Positions 25,957 through 35,476 are shown, counted from the first letter of the stretch. The stretch is DNA of 64,000 bases from Opitutaceae bacterium (GCA_016794625.1 JAEUGY010000036.1:1-64000); one strand, 5' to 3'. Notes: generated from the sequence alone by a model not told the origin. Made by a program: numbers and translations.

Positions 25957-27042
25957 TCAATAGGCTCTCGACACGGATACAGATCCGAAGTGTACGTTGC
26001 CGTCGGCTTGCGTTTCGAACTCCCGCGTTCGCCAGACCTGCGTATACGTCAGCTGCCATGGGCCGGCGATCAAACCCGCTCCCAAGGCCCAGTCGGCCAC
26101 GTAGGTCCGTTTCTCCACGGATCGGCTTTCGCGAAACGTGTTTCCTTCCAAAAACAAATCGCGCGCCACGGCCCGCCCGTCGACCGCACCAAACAGGAAG
26201 AGACTGGTGTTCCGGTCGAGGGCGACGCGCGGGTCGAGGTCATCCGCGGGCGTTCCTCCCAGGCTGCCGGGACGCGCCAGCTGCACGCCAAAATCACTCG
26301 GCAGATTCAGGCCAAAGCGCAAGGTGCCGCCGACATTCGCGTAGGTTTGTACGTTGCCAAGACTCGCTCCGACATGCGGCACCAGATCGACACCCAAGAG
26401 GTCGGACACGGCGCGGCCGTACAACCTCCACCGACGCTCATAGACCAGATTGGCGCCCACTTCATCGCGCAGTTGGTAGTCCCAGCCCTGCGGCTCGGCA
26501 CTCTTGATCCAGCGATGGATGATGCGCTGCGAGTCCTCCGCCTGACTGTGCGGCCCGATCAAACCCACCTGCACGGAGAGGGTGTCCGAGATTTCCTTGG
26601 TCTTGCTGACAAACGCCATCTCCAGGTAAGTCCAACCCGCGTAAGGACGATCGGTCGGAGACGGAATTTTCGCCCGGGTGTCACGCGGCGTATAGATGTT
26701 CTGCCCAAGGGCGAAGCCGATCGCCTTCTGCCCTCCCTCTCGATTCACGAAGGGAAGCAGTTCAAGGATGTCGCGACGCCAACCCGACTGGCCCCAATCC
26801 ACCAGATCAGCGGACAGCCACGAGAGTTTGACCCCATTGGTGTAATCTTGGTCCGTGCCGCTGAACACGTCGTTTTCAAAGTAGAGTGTGACCACCGGTG
26901 CCCGCCGGGCGCGTGCATCGTCCGAGGGCGCGGCCTCACCGAGGAGAGGAAGGCCCGCGAGCACCCCCAGGGCCACTCGAACGACGGCCGTAAGGTCGCG
27001 TCGCAATTTTCCACCCGCACACCCTTCGCTGCATCGATCCAT
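25957..27042 (-). CDS. LpxR-like outer-membrane lipid A deacylase (DUF2219)
   Basis: A 361-residue predicted outer-membrane beta-barrel of the LpxR family, which removes the 3'-acyloxyacyl chain from lipid A. After a signal-like N-terminus, the mature start shows the hallmark Phe-Glu-Asn-Asp-Val-Phe-x-Gly-Thr-Asp-x-x-Tyr-Thr-Asn-Gly. Asp-Arg-Pro-Tyr-Ala-Gly-Trp and Gly-Pro-His-Ser-Gln-Ala-Glu (family catalytic histidine region) follow. The last residues are Ser-Val-Ser-Arg-Ala-Tyr, a typical barrel-ending aromatic. The start at 27042 is chosen over 27093, but the N-terminus is uncertain. It implies a Gram-negative outer membrane with lipid A. Confidence 0.85.
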   Translation of the reverse strand: MDRCSEGCAGGKLRRDLTAVVRVALGVLAGLPLLGEAAPSDDARARRAPVVTLYFENDVFSGTDQDYTNGVKLSWLSADLVDWGQSGWRRDILELLPFVNREGGQKAIGFALGQNIYTPRDTRAKIPSPTDRPYAGWTYLEMAFVSKTKEISDTLSVQVGLIGPHSQAEDSQRIIHRWIKSAEPQGWDYQLRDEVGANLVYERRWRLYGRAVSDLLGVDLVPHVGASLGNVQTYANVGGTLRFGLNLPSDFGVQLARPGSLGGTPADDLDPRVALDRNTSLFLFGAVDGRAVARDLFLEGNTFRESRSVEKRTYVADWALGAGLIAGPWQLTYTQVWRTREFETQADGNVHFGSVSVSRAY

Positions 27043-27140
27043 GCCCCAATCTAGAGATGCCGGACAACGCCCGCCAGGGGGTGTGCACCCCACAGGTTAC
27101 GCCGGGACGGCACCACCGGAGGCAGGCCGCGGGACTGAAA

Positions 27141-27806
27141 TCACGAGCGCGCCGGCAGCAGGTAGAGCATCACCGCGAGGAAGTGACAAATGCTGCCCCC
27201 GAGGACAAACAGGTGCCAGACGGCATGGTGGTATCGAAGTCCATGCGAACGGTAGAACAGCACCCCCACCGTGTAACTCAGCCCTCCCGCCAGCAGGAGC
27301 CAGAGCCCACCCGCAGGCACCTGCTGGAGCAGCGGCCGCACGGCCACCACCACCAGCCAGCCCGCACCCACATAGGCGAGGGTCGACCAGCCGGTCCGCC
27401 CGACTCCACGGACAAATTGCAAAACAGCGCCGAGACCACACATCGCCCAGATGATGCCGAAGAGCGACCAGCCCCACGGGCCGCGCAGGCTCGTGAGGAG
27501 GAACGGGGTGTAGGTGCCGGCGATGAGCAGAAAAATCGCCGCATGATCGAACTTCAACCACCAGGCCTTGGCCCGTTCGCCGCTCATGGCGTGGTAGAAC
27601 GTGGATCCCGTATAGAGCACGAGGAGCGTCACGCCAAAGACGGAAAAGCTGGTCACATGCCACGCATCCCCCCGCAGACTCGCAAAGACCACGAGCAACA
27701 CCAATCCCGCCACGCTCAGAAGCAGTCCAAACGCATGGGTGATCCAGTTCGCGATTTCTTCTCCCGGTGAGTAGACGCGCAAGGGCAGCTTCGCTTGGAC
27801 AACCAT
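27141..27806 (-). CDS. Hemolysin III family membrane protein
   Basis: A 221-residue seven-helix inner-membrane protein of the HlyIII/AdipoR (CREST) superfamily of putative zinc-dependent lipid hydrolases. All metal-site motifs are present: Ser68-x-x-x-His72, Asp87-His88 in Lys-Phe-Asp-His, and His194-x-x-x-His198 near the C-terminus. Its physiological role in bacteria is unsettled. It starts at ATG 27806, divergent from the FAD oxidoreductase gene. A degenerate paralogue lacking these residues is fused to a hydroxylase at 61091-62608. Confidence 0.9.
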   Translation of the reverse strand: MVVQAKLPLRVYSPGEEIANWITHAFGLLLSVAGLVLLVVFASLRGDAWHVTSFSVFGVTLLVLYTGSTFYHAMSGERAKAWWLKFDHAAIFLLIAGTYTPFLLTSLRGPWGWSLFGIIWAMCGLGAVLQFVRGVGRTGWSTLAYVGAGWLVVVAVRPLLQQVPAGGLWLLLAGGLSYTVGVLFYRSHGLRYHHAVWHLFVLGGSICHFLAVMLYLLPARS

Positions 27807-27998
27807 GACATCAACCTACCTGGAACGACCATCCTGGCAATCTCCGATCCCCGATGGATTCCCGTCCGGTTTGGTGAAGGATTTCACTGACGAGCCCTTC
27901 GCTTTTCCGTGCGGTCCGCTCACGTTGACCGGCGTGGAAACCCCTCCCCGCCCACTGTTCCCCGCACCCCGCCTGTGCGCCCATGGTCCTTTTACCGC

Positions 27999-29921
27999 AT
28001 GACTGAACATCACCTTCATTGCGACGTTGTGGTGGTGGGAGGCGGACTCGCCGGAGTCTGCGCCGCCCTCGCGGCCGCCCGCCGGGGAGCCCGCGTGGTG
28101 CTGGTGCAGGACCGTTCGCTGCTGGGCGGGAACGCCTCGAGCGAGATCCGTATGCACATCGTCGGCGCGGATTGCCACGGCACCCGCCCGGGGGCGCGCG
28201 AATCCGGGATCATCGAGGAGTTGAAACTCGAGGATGCCGCCCGCAATCCCCACCGCTCCTACTCCCAGTGGGACCTGCTGCTGTACGAGAAGGTCATCTC
28301 GGAGCCGCGCATCACACTCCTGCTCGACACCGCCTGCACCGGCTGCGAGGTCGAAACGGTCGGGGGCCTCCGCCGCATCCGGAGCATCGAGGCCGTGCGC
28401 ACCAACACCGAGGACCAGTTCATCATCGAGGCCCCGATCTTCGCGGATTGCTCCGGCGACGGACGCCTGGGCAAAGAGGCCGGCGCCGACTTCACCGTCG
28501 GCCGGGAGTCCAAGGACCAGTTCGGCGAGCGGCTGGCGACCGACCTGCCCGACCGGCAGACGCTCGGCAGCTCCATCCTTTTCATGGCGCGGAAGCATCC
28601 CACGCCCCAGCCGTTTCACGCACCGGGCTGGATCCGGTCCTTTCAGAAATCCGACTTTTTGCACCGTCCGATCAAGGCCTTCGAATATGGCTACTGGTGG
28701 TTCGAGTGGGGTGGTCATCTGGATACACTCAAGGACCAGCCGGAGATCCGGCACGAGCTGCTCCGCATCGCCCTGGGCGTCTGGGACTATGTGAAGAACT
28801 CGGGCGAGCATCCAGATTCGTCCCACTGGGCGCTGGACTGGGTCGGCTCCATCCCGGGGAAACGCGAGTCGCGTCGTTTCCTCGGCGACCATGTGCTCAC
28901 CGAGCAGGACGTGCTCTCCGGCCGGCTCTTCGAAGACCAGGTCGCCTACGGCGGCTGGTGGCTCGATCTGCATCCGCCAAGTGGAGTCGATGCGGTCGAC
29001 GAACCGCCCTGCGAACAGCATCACTTTCCGCATCTCTACTCGATTCCCCTGCGCTGCCTGTACTCCAGAAACGTGGGCAATCTCTTCTTCGCCGGACGCA
29101 ACATCAGCGCCTCTCACGTCGCCTTCGCCAGCACGCGCGTGATGGGCACCTGCGCCGTGGTGGGGCAGGCGGTCGGGACCGCCGCCGCGCTCGCGGTGCA
29201 GTCCCTGCGCACGCCGCGGCCGCACGAGGACGCCGGCATGCGCTCCGGTGCACCGGACCGGGAGCACCTCCCGGAGTCTTCCTCCTCGCACGGAGCGGTC
29301 GCCACCCGGCCGAATCCGGTCGCGGCGACGCCGTCGCCCTTCCGTCGTCTCGCGGACGTCTTCGACCCCGCCCGGATCGCGGCCCTCCAGCAGGCTCTGC
29401 TCAAGGATGACGCCTTCCTGCCCGGTCTGCGGGATCGCGATCCCGACAACCGCGCCCCGCGCGCCCGGATCCAGGCTTCCTCCGAACGGACCGGCGGAGC
29501 CGCCCGGCAGGTCACCGATGGAGTCACCCGCGAGTTGTTCCTCCACCTGGGAACCTTTGCGGACGGAGGCACGCATCGCTGGGAGTCGTGCACCCTGCCG
29601 GCCTGGCTCGAACTCCAGTGGCCGGAGACGGAAACGGTCGAGGAAATCCACCTGACCTTTGATTCCGGTTTCCAACGCGAACTCATCCTCAGCGCGAGCG
29701 ATGCCCACACCGCCAAGGTCATCCGCGGCCCGCAGCCGGAGCTGGTGAAGGACTACGACCTGCTGCTCGATGGCCGCGCCATCGTCTCGGTCCGAAACAA
29801 TCTGCTCCGCAAACGGGTGCACCGCCTGTCCGCACCGGTTTCCGGTTCCCGCCTGCGGCTGGAGGTGCTCGCCACGCACGGCGTCCCCGAGGCTCGCGTC
29901 TTTGAAGTCCGGGTGTATTGA
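27999..29921 (+). CDS. FAD-dependent oxidoreductase (PF12831-type), 640 aa
   Basis: A flavoprotein with an FAD-binding Rossmann fold at the N-terminus (Val-Val-Val-Gly-Gly-Gly-Leu-Ala-Gly near residue 12). This is followed by Gly-Gly-Asn-Ala-Ser-Ser-Glu-Ile-Arg, characteristic of the FAD_oxidored group abundant in Verrucomicrobiota and Planctomycetota. The Asp-Cys-Ser-Gly-Asp-Gly-Arg-Leu-Gly segment completes the flavin site. The last 140 residues form a separate beta-sandwich-like module. The ATG at 27999 is 7 codons before the first beta-strand. The stop is 7 bp before the GH2 glycosidase, so it belongs to a carbohydrate-processing unit. No signal peptide is evident. Substrate unknown. Confidence 0.82.
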   Translation: MTEHHLHCDVVVVGGGLAGVCAALAAARRGARVVLVQDRSLLGGNASSEIRMHIVGADCHGTRPGARESGIIEELKLEDAARNPHRSYSQWDLLLYEKVISEPRITLLLDTACTGCEVETVGGLRRIRSIEAVRTNTEDQFIIEAPIFADCSGDGRLGKEAGADFTVGRESKDQFGERLATDLPDRQTLGSSILFMARKHPTPQPFHAPGWIRSFQKSDFLHRPIKAFEYGYWWFEWGGHLDTLKDQPEIRHELLRIALGVWDYVKNSGEHPDSSHWALDWVGSIPGKRESRRFLGDHVLTEQDVLSGRLFEDQVAYGGWWLDLHPPSGVDAVDEPPCEQHHFPHLYSIPLRCLYSRNVGNLFFAGRNISASHVAFASTRVMGTCAVVGQAVGTAAALAVQSLRTPRPHEDAGMRSGAPDREHLPESSSSHGAVATRPNPVAATPSPFRRLADVFDPARIAALQQALLKDDAFLPGLRDRDPDNRAPRARIQASSERTGGAARQVTDGVTRELFLHLGTFADGGTHRWESCTLPAWLELQWPETETVEEIHLTFDSGFQRELILSASDAHTAKVIRGPQPELVKDYDLLLDGRAIVSVRNNLLRKRVHRLSAPVSGSRLRLEVLATHGVPEARVFEVRVY

Positions 29922-29928
29922 CCCTTCC

Positions 29929-32493
29929 ATGCTGCGTTCCGTCCCGCCCGCACTGCCGGCGCTCCTGTTCGTCCTCGCCCTGGGTCTCTGCTCCGGCCGT
30001 GGCTGGGCGCAGGGCAGCGAACGGCTTTCGCTGGACGGCACCTGGGCCTTCACCGTGGAGGCCGCTCAGCTCGACCGGCCGCTTGAGGCCTGGGACCGGC
30101 TGCCCGTGCCGGGAAACTGGGACACCACGAACCGGTACGCGCAGCACGTCGGCCCGGGTTGGTACCGTCGGCTCTTCACCCTCCCGGACGGTTGGCAGGG
30201 ACGGCGTGTGCGGCTGTGTTTCGAGGCGGTGTACGAGACGGCGGAAGTGTTTCTCAATGGACGGTCGCTGGGGCGTCACCAGGGCGGCTACACGCCCTTC
30301 GAGTTCGACATCACGCACCTCGCGCGGCGTGACCAGGCGAACGAACTCACAGTCCGCGCCGACAACACCTACCGTCGCGGCGCCTGGTGGGCCTGGGGCG
30401 GCATCAGTCGCAGCGTCTCCCTGGTCGCCCTGCCGGACGTGCGCCTCGTCCGGCAGCACGTGCGCGGCGAACTGAATTTATCCGACGGCACGGCGGTGGT
30501 GCACGTCGATTGTCTAGTTGATCAGGCGGGCCCGGCTACCCTTCCAGTCGAGGTCCGCGGAGAGATTCGGTACCAGGGACAAACCGTCGGCCACTGGTCC
30601 GCTGCGGGCACGATCCCGGGCGGAGGCAGCCTCCGCCTGCAGGGCCGCGTCTCCCTGCCGGCCCGTGACGTGCACCCCTGGCACATCGAGTCGCCCTCGC
30701 TTTACACCTCTCATAGTCGCGTGCAGGTGGGCGACCGCACCACCGACACGCGCCAGGACCGCCTCGGGCTGCGTCACATCGCCGTGAAGCCGGACGGGCT
30801 CTACTTGAACGGGGAGCGGGTCCGCCTGGTGGGTTTCAACCGCGTGCATGATCATCGCGCCTACGGCAATACCGAGCCGGAGCATCTGATCCGGCTCGAT
30901 GTCGATCTGATGAAGCGTTACGGCGCCCACTTCATGCGGATCATGCACGCGCCGACCGCGCCCAACCTGCTCGATTACCTCGATGAAAAGGGCGTGATGA
31001 TCTTCGCCGAGATCCCCGTCTGGGGTGGCGATGACCCGCAGGTCAAGGCCGACAATCCGATCACGCGGGCGTGGATGAAGGAAATGATCGAGCGGGACTA
31101 CAATCACCCGTGCATCATCGGCTGGAGTCCCGGCAATGAACTGCTGGGTCACAACGACTACGTGAAGTCGATGATCGACTACGCCCGGAAGGAGCTCGAT
31201 CCCCACCGGCTGCACGCCTACGTCAGCTTCAGCGGGGGGCGCCGCGATTACGGCCCCGCCAACGATCCCATCACGGTGTCCGATCTGATCCTGTACAATA
31301 GCTACGGCTCCGATCCGGGTGCGCTCGTGGCCAACCTCGCGGAAAAATGGCCGGGGAAGCCGGTCTTCTTGTCGGAGTTCGGCGCCCGCCAGTTCGGCGA
31401 GGAGCTTGGCGCACGCATCCCGGGCCTCGACGAACGCTGGCACACCCTCGCCGGGCGCCCCCAAGTCATCGGGACGGCGTTGTGGACCTTCAACGACTAC
31501 CGGAGCAACTACCGCAACTCCGAGCCCGGCGAACTGCGCTCGTGGGGCATGGTTGATCTGTGGCGCCAGCCGAAAGAGGCCGCCCGTGACATCGCCCGCC
31601 TGCACAGTCCCATCGCCCGCCTGCGCGTGGAAGGCGGTCGCGCCCTTCTGCTGCCCCGCCGCGCGGAGGAGTTCCCGTCCTTCACCTTGCGTGGCTACCA
31701 TTTGGTCTGGGAATGGCGCCCGCGCTCCGGCCCCGCGCTGGCGGGCGGCGTCGTGCGGCTGCCGGACCTGCCACCGGGTTCACCGGAGTTCTCCATCGCT
31801 CTCACGGGCCGGCCGTCGGCCGAGGACGGTCTGGTCGTGTCGCTGGTAAGTCCGACCGGATATTCGGTTCACGACTACACGAACAGGGAAAGCGTTTCCC
31901 TGGCGCCGGCGACGAGGCCCACGGCACGCTCCGCGCCGACGATTGTCCGGGCCTATCCCCTCGACGGCGGATTCATGCTGGGCTACTCGACCCAACCCGA
32001 CGACACCACGTTCACGGTCGAATACGGACTTGTCCCGGGCGCCCCGGACCAGACGCTCACGGTCGCCCAAAAAGGGGCGTTTTCCGTGACCGGCCTGGAA
32101 AACGGCCGGACCTACCACGGACGACTCCGGCGTCAGACCGTACTGGGCACACCGAGCGACTGGTCGGTCCCGTTCGCCGTGACTCCCGACGGTCAGCGGG
32201 CACCCGCCGCTCCCACCTGGCTCGCAGCGGTGCGCGGAGCGGGCTTGATCTCCCTCCGCTTCGCCCCGGTGGAGAAGGCCACGGCCTACCGGATACGTTG
32301 GGGCGCAGCCGAGAGCGATTCCCGCCGGGTCGAAGCAGCGGCACCGGGACCGGTGGTGCTGACCGGCCTCGGCGACCACCAGCGGGTGACCTTCACGGTC
32401 ACCGCCCTGCGCGGCGCACTCGAATCCACGCCTTCCGCCGCGGTCACGGTCGAGCCGACGCTCGCTTCCGCGCCCCAGCCAATCAAACCATGA
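29929..32493 (+). CDS. Glycoside hydrolase family 2 protein, secreted
   Basis: An exported retaining glycosidase of 854 residues, probably with beta-galactosidase-, beta-glucuronidase- or beta-mannosidase-type activity. Order of parts: signal peptide (about 1-28, ending Gly-Trp-Ala-Gln), sugar-binding jelly roll (about 30-190), Ig-like domain (190-290), TIM barrel (290-590), and a tail of about 260 residues with fibronectin III-like repeats. The acid/base is Glu404 in the GH2 signature Asn-His-Pro-Cys-Ile-Ile-Gly-Trp-Ser-Pro-Gly-Asn-Glu, and the nucleophile is Glu483 in Leu-Ser-Glu-Phe-Gly. It overlaps the next gene by ATGA. Confidence 0.9.
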   Translation: MLRSVPPALPALLFVLALGLCSGRGWAQGSERLSLDGTWAFTVEAAQLDRPLEAWDRLPVPGNWDTTNRYAQHVGPGWYRRLFTLPDGWQGRRVRLCFEAVYETAEVFLNGRSLGRHQGGYTPFEFDITHLARRDQANELTVRADNTYRRGAWWAWGGISRSVSLVALPDVRLVRQHVRGELNLSDGTAVVHVDCLVDQAGPATLPVEVRGEIRYQGQTVGHWSAAGTIPGGGSLRLQGRVSLPARDVHPWHIESPSLYTSHSRVQVGDRTTDTRQDRLGLRHIAVKPDGLYLNGERVRLVGFNRVHDHRAYGNTEPEHLIRLDVDLMKRYGAHFMRIMHAPTAPNLLDYLDEKGVMIFAEIPVWGGDDPQVKADNPITRAWMKEMIERDYNHPCIIGWSPGNELLGHNDYVKSMIDYARKELDPHRLHAYVSFSGGRRDYGPANDPITVSDLILYNSYGSDPGALVANLAEKWPGKPVFLSEFGARQFGEELGARIPGLDERWHTLAGRPQVIGTALWTFNDYRSNYRNSEPGELRSWGMVDLWRQPKEAARDIARLHSPIARLRVEGGRALLLPRRAEEFPSFTLRGYHLVWEWRPRSGPALAGGVVRLPDLPPGSPEFSIALTGRPSAEDGLVVSLVSPTGYSVHDYTNRESVSLAPATRPTARSAPTIVRAYPLDGGFMLGYSTQPDDTTFTVEYGLVPGAPDQTLTVAQKGAFSVTGLENGRTYHGRLRRQTVLGTPSDWSVPFAVTPDGQRAPAAPTWLAAVRGAGLISLRFAPVEKATAYRIRWGAAESDSRRVEAAAPGPVVLTGLGDHQRVTFTVTALRGALESTPSAAVTVEPTLASAPQPIKP

Positions 32494-33596
32494 CGTCGTT
32501 CCGCCCGGCCCCTTCTCTTCCGGTTCTCGCCGTCGTGCTCCTGCTCGCACTCACGAGCCTGAGCCTGCCTTCGCTGCGTTCCGCGCCTCCTCCGGATGTG
32601 TCCACCTGGTTGCAACCGGTGCCTGCGTCGGCCGTGTTTCAGGACCCCGACTACAACATCTGGTGTGGATCAGCGGTGGTGGGTTCGGATGGACAGGTTC
32701 ACCTGTTCTATTCGCGCTGGCCACGGCGGCTTGGCCATCTGGCCTGGGTCACCCATTCGGAAATCGCCCGCGCCGTGGCCCCGTCGCCACTCGGTCCGTT
32801 TCGTCATGTCGAGGTCGTGCTGCCCGCCCGCGGCCCGGACTTCTGGGACGGCCACTGCACGCACAATCCCACCGTGCTGAAGCACGAGGGAAAGTACTAC
32901 CTGTATTACATGGGCAATGTGGGTGACGGGCGGGCGATGTCGGACCGGCTCAACTTCACCCACCGCAACCATCAGCGGATCGGCGTGGCGGTGGCAGACC
33001 GGCCCGAGGGCCCCTGGACACGATTCGACCGTCCGGTGCTGGACGTCGACCCCCGGCTGGAAGCTCCTGACTCGCTCGTCGTGACCAACCCCAGCGTCAC
33101 CCTCCGTCCGGATGGCACGGTCCTCATGATCTACAAGGCGGTGGGTCAGCAAAAACCCCTGCCCTTCGGCGGACCCGTGGTCCATCTGGCCGCCACCGCC
33201 CGGTCTCCGCTCGGACCGTTCACCAAACACAGCCGTCGCATCTTTACGCGGGAGGGCGCCACCTTTCCCGCGGAGGATCCGTTCATCTGGCACGACGGCA
33301 GCCGCTACCTTGGCATCGTCAAGGACATGGGCGGGCACTTCACCGGTCGCGGCGTCTCCCTGGCACTCTTCGTTTCGGACGACGGCCTGGACTGGAGTCC
33401 CGCGCCGCGGCCGCTGGTCAGCACGCTGCACCTGCCACACCGCGACGGGCGGGTGCAGACCCTGCAGAAACTCGAACGGCCCCAGCTTCTCCTCATCGAT
33501 GGACGCCCCGCGGTGCTTTATTGTGCCGCCGTGGATACGCCGGACCTGAACGGATCCTTCAACGTCGCGATTCCTCTGGCGCCACCCGCGCCCTGA
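32490..33596 (+). CDS. Secreted five-bladed beta-propeller glycosidase-like protein (GH43-like)
   Basis: A 368-residue exported protein with a signal peptide (hydrophobic core at about 10-30). The fold is suggested by propeller-type blades: Gly-Asn/His-Asn-Pro-Thr-Val, Tyr-Tyr-Leu-Tyr-Tyr-Met-Gly-Asn, Ser-Pro-Leu-Gly-Pro-Phe and Glu-Asp-Pro-Phe-Ile-Trp. These are characteristic of the GH43/62/117 group of furanosidases, xylosidases and anhydro-galactosidases. The exact family and specificity cannot be fixed by eye. Translational coupling to the GH2 gene (ATGA overlap) indicates they act on the same polysaccharide or oligosaccharide. The 143-bp gap downstream precedes the methyl-transfer operon. 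Confidence 0.75.
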   Translation: MTSFRPAPSLPVLAVVLLLALTSLSLPSLRSAPPPDVSTWLQPVPASAVFQDPDYNIWCGSAVVGSDGQVHLFYSRWPRRLGHLAWVTHSEIARAVAPSPLGPFRHVEVVLPARGPDFWDGHCTHNPTVLKHEGKYYLYYMGNVGDGRAMSDRLNFTHRNHQRIGVAVADRPEGPWTRFDRPVLDVDPRLEAPDSLVVTNPSVTLRPDGTVLMIYKAVGQQKPLPFGGPVVHLAATARSPLGPFTKHSRRIFTREGATFPAEDPFIWHDGSRYLGIVKDMGGHFTGRGVSLALFVSDDGLDWSPAPRPLVSTLHLPHRDGRVQTLQKLERPQLLLIDGRPAVLYCAAVDTPDLNGSFNVAIPLAPPAP

Positions 33597-33739
33597 CCTG
33601 GGGCGGGCCGACCCGCGACCCGCGCACCCCGCCCGGGCGCGGTGTCCGGAGAGTGAAGGATTGCCCGATCGGCCAATCGGCGGAGACCGAATCCGCCAAG
33701 ACGGCGGGGCCGGGCTGCGGTAGACTCCGTGTCCCCGCC

Positions 33740-34801
33740 ATGCCCTCCTCCCCGTCCACTCCCGCGACCCGTGCCGAGGTTGAATCGGTGCTGCGCTGCG
33801 CCGAACCGCGCCGCGTGCCCCTCTTTCTGCCCGCGATCTACGAACACAAGGCCTGGTTCATCGGCAGCACCCCCTCCGCCATTTCCCGGGACGGTTCCCT
33901 GCTGGCCCGGGCGCTGCTGGCGGAGTACGAGGCCATCGGCCCGGATGCCCTCGCGGTAGGCGTCGACGTCTACAATCTCGAGGCCGAGGCGGTCGGCTGC
34001 AAAGTGAGTTTCTACGAAGGGACCGACACCTCGATCCCCGGCATCAAGCCAGGCAACCACATCGTCCATGTGGGCGACGATCTCTCGCAGGCCCGATTGC
34101 CTAATCCGCAAAAGGATGGCCGCATGCCGGTGAACCTCACCGCCGCGCGGCAGGTCCGCCGCGCCCTCGGCGACGACTTCTGGCTGCGCGGTGCCATCTC
34201 CGGTCCGTTCTCGCTCGCGATCTCGCTGGTCGGTGCGGAAGCCCTTTTTCTCGCCTGCCTCGACCAGCCGGACTGGGTGCGGAGCGTGCTCGACTACTCC
34301 GGTCGCATCATCCGCGAGTTCGCCAAGGCTTACATCGACGCGGGCGCGGAGCTCATTGTGTTCGACTCGCAGGCTTCGCCGGAACTGCTGTCGCCGTCCA
34401 TGTACGAGGAATTCGTGCTGCCCGTGACCCAGGAGCTGGTCCAGTGGTCCGCCACCCAGGGCATTCGCGATCTCCCGCTCATCATCGGCGGCAACACCAC
34501 TCCCATCGCCGACCTGCTCGCGCAGACCGGCGCAAACAATCTGCTCTGCGATTTCACCGGTGACTTCGATGTCTGGGAGCAGACGTGCCGGCAGCACGGA
34601 CGTTCATTCCGTCGCAATATCTCGCCCCGCCTAATCGAAACGGGAACACCCGATGCCATTTACGAGGTGGCCTGCCGCGAGCTGCGCCGCGGTCGGAATG
34701 TGCCCGGCTTCATCATGGGCACCGCGGTGGTGCCCTTCGGCACGCCCACCGAGAATGTCGTGGCGATCAAACGCGCCTGCATCGACTCCGCCTCCTGGTG
34801 A
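33740..34801 (+). CDS. UroD-family corrinoid methyltransferase without the MtaA/MtbA zinc site
   Basis: A 353-residue TIM-barrel protein of the uroporphyrinogen decarboxylase superfamily, in the branch containing the methyltransferases MtaA, MtbA and CmuA. As first gene of an operon whose next gene encodes a corrinoid protein, it most likely moves a methyl group between a substrate and the bound cobalt. The MtaA/MtbA zinc motif His-Ile-Cys-Gly-Asn-Thr-Thr-Pro-Ile is Ile248-Ile-Gly250-Gly-Asn-Thr-Thr-Pro-Ile here, and the third ligand cysteine position is Ala329. It therefore should not activate a thiol as those enzymes do. The start at 33740 is the only ATG near the homology; an upstream extension is out of context. 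Confidence 0.82.
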   Translation: MPSSPSTPATRAEVESVLRCAEPRRVPLFLPAIYEHKAWFIGSTPSAISRDGSLLARALLAEYEAIGPDALAVGVDVYNLEAEAVGCKVSFYEGTDTSIPGIKPGNHIVHVGDDLSQARLPNPQKDGRMPVNLTAARQVRRALGDDFWLRGAISGPFSLAISLVGAEALFLACLDQPDWVRSVLDYSGRIIREFAKAYIDAGAELIVFDSQASPELLSPSMYEEFVLPVTQELVQWSATQGIRDLPLIIGGNTTPIADLLAQTGANNLLCDFTGDFDVWEQTCRQHGRSFRRNISPRLIETGTPDAIYEVACRELRRGRNVPGFIMGTAVVPFGTPTENVVAIKRACIDSASW

Positions 34802-34818
34802 CCCCTTCCGCCCCGCCC

Positions 34819-35463
34819 ATGACCGACTACGCCCACATCAATCAGCTGCTTTACGAAGGCAACGCGCGCGAGGTGGAACGCCTCGTCCGCGCCGCGCTTG
34901 AGGAAGGCCGGCCGGTCGACGAAATCCTCAACGAAGGCCTGATCGCCGGCATGTCCGTCGTGGGCGAAGACTTCAAATACAACGTGCTCTACGTGCCCGA
35001 GGTCCTCGTCGCCGCCCGGGCCATGAAGGCTGGCATGGCGATCCTCAAGCCCCTGCTGGTCGCCGATGCGGTGAACAACCCGCCGCGCGGCACCGTCATC
35101 ATGGGCACGGTCAAGGGCGACCTCCATGACATCGGCAAGAACCTGGTCTGCATGATGGCCGAGGGCGCCGGTTTCAAGGTCGTCGACATCGGAGTGGACC
35201 AACCGGTGGAAGCCTTCCTGCAAGCCTGCCGAGAGCACAACGCACACATCGTCGGCATGTCCGCGCTGCTGACGACAACGATGCCGTACATGAAGGTCGT
35301 GATCGACGCGTTTCAGCAGCAGCCGGATCTCTCCGCGGTCAAACTCGCGATCGGCGGAGCACCCGTGAACAAGATGTTCTCCGATGAAATCGGCGCGGAC
35401 GGCTACGGGCCGGACGCACCTTCCAGTGTCGAGATGTTCCTCAAATTCGTCAGCGCTCGCTGA
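34819..35463 (+). CDS. Methyltransferase cognate corrinoid protein
   Basis: A 214-residue shuttle protein that carries the methyl group on cob(I)alamin. The N-terminal helical cap spans about 1-88. The B12-binding Rossmann domain follows, with the base-off signature Asp101-x-His103-x-x-Gly106 (His is the lower cobalt ligand), Ser148-x-Leu150 and Gly179-Gly180. It starts 17 bp after the UroD-like gene, the usual MtxB-MtxC pairing. Its partners would be the UroD-like protein for methylation and the folate-dependent enzyme at 37138 for demethylation. Confidence 0.93.
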   Translation: MTDYAHINQLLYEGNAREVERLVRAALEEGRPVDEILNEGLIAGMSVVGEDFKYNVLYVPEVLVAARAMKAGMAILKPLLVADAVNNPPRGTVIMGTVKGDLHDIGKNLVCMMAEGAGFKVVDIGVDQPVEAFLQACREHNAHIVGMSALLTTTMPYMKVVIDAFQQQPDLSAVKLAIGGAPVNKMFSDEIGADGYGPDAPSSVEMFLKFVSAR

Positions 35464-35476
35464 CCCGGCTGGCACC

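Noticed and set aside
33600..33650. GC-rich hairpin-forming sequence after the propeller glycosidase gene
   Set aside because: Only a 5-bp stem can be drawn and there is no T run, so it is not supported as a terminator.
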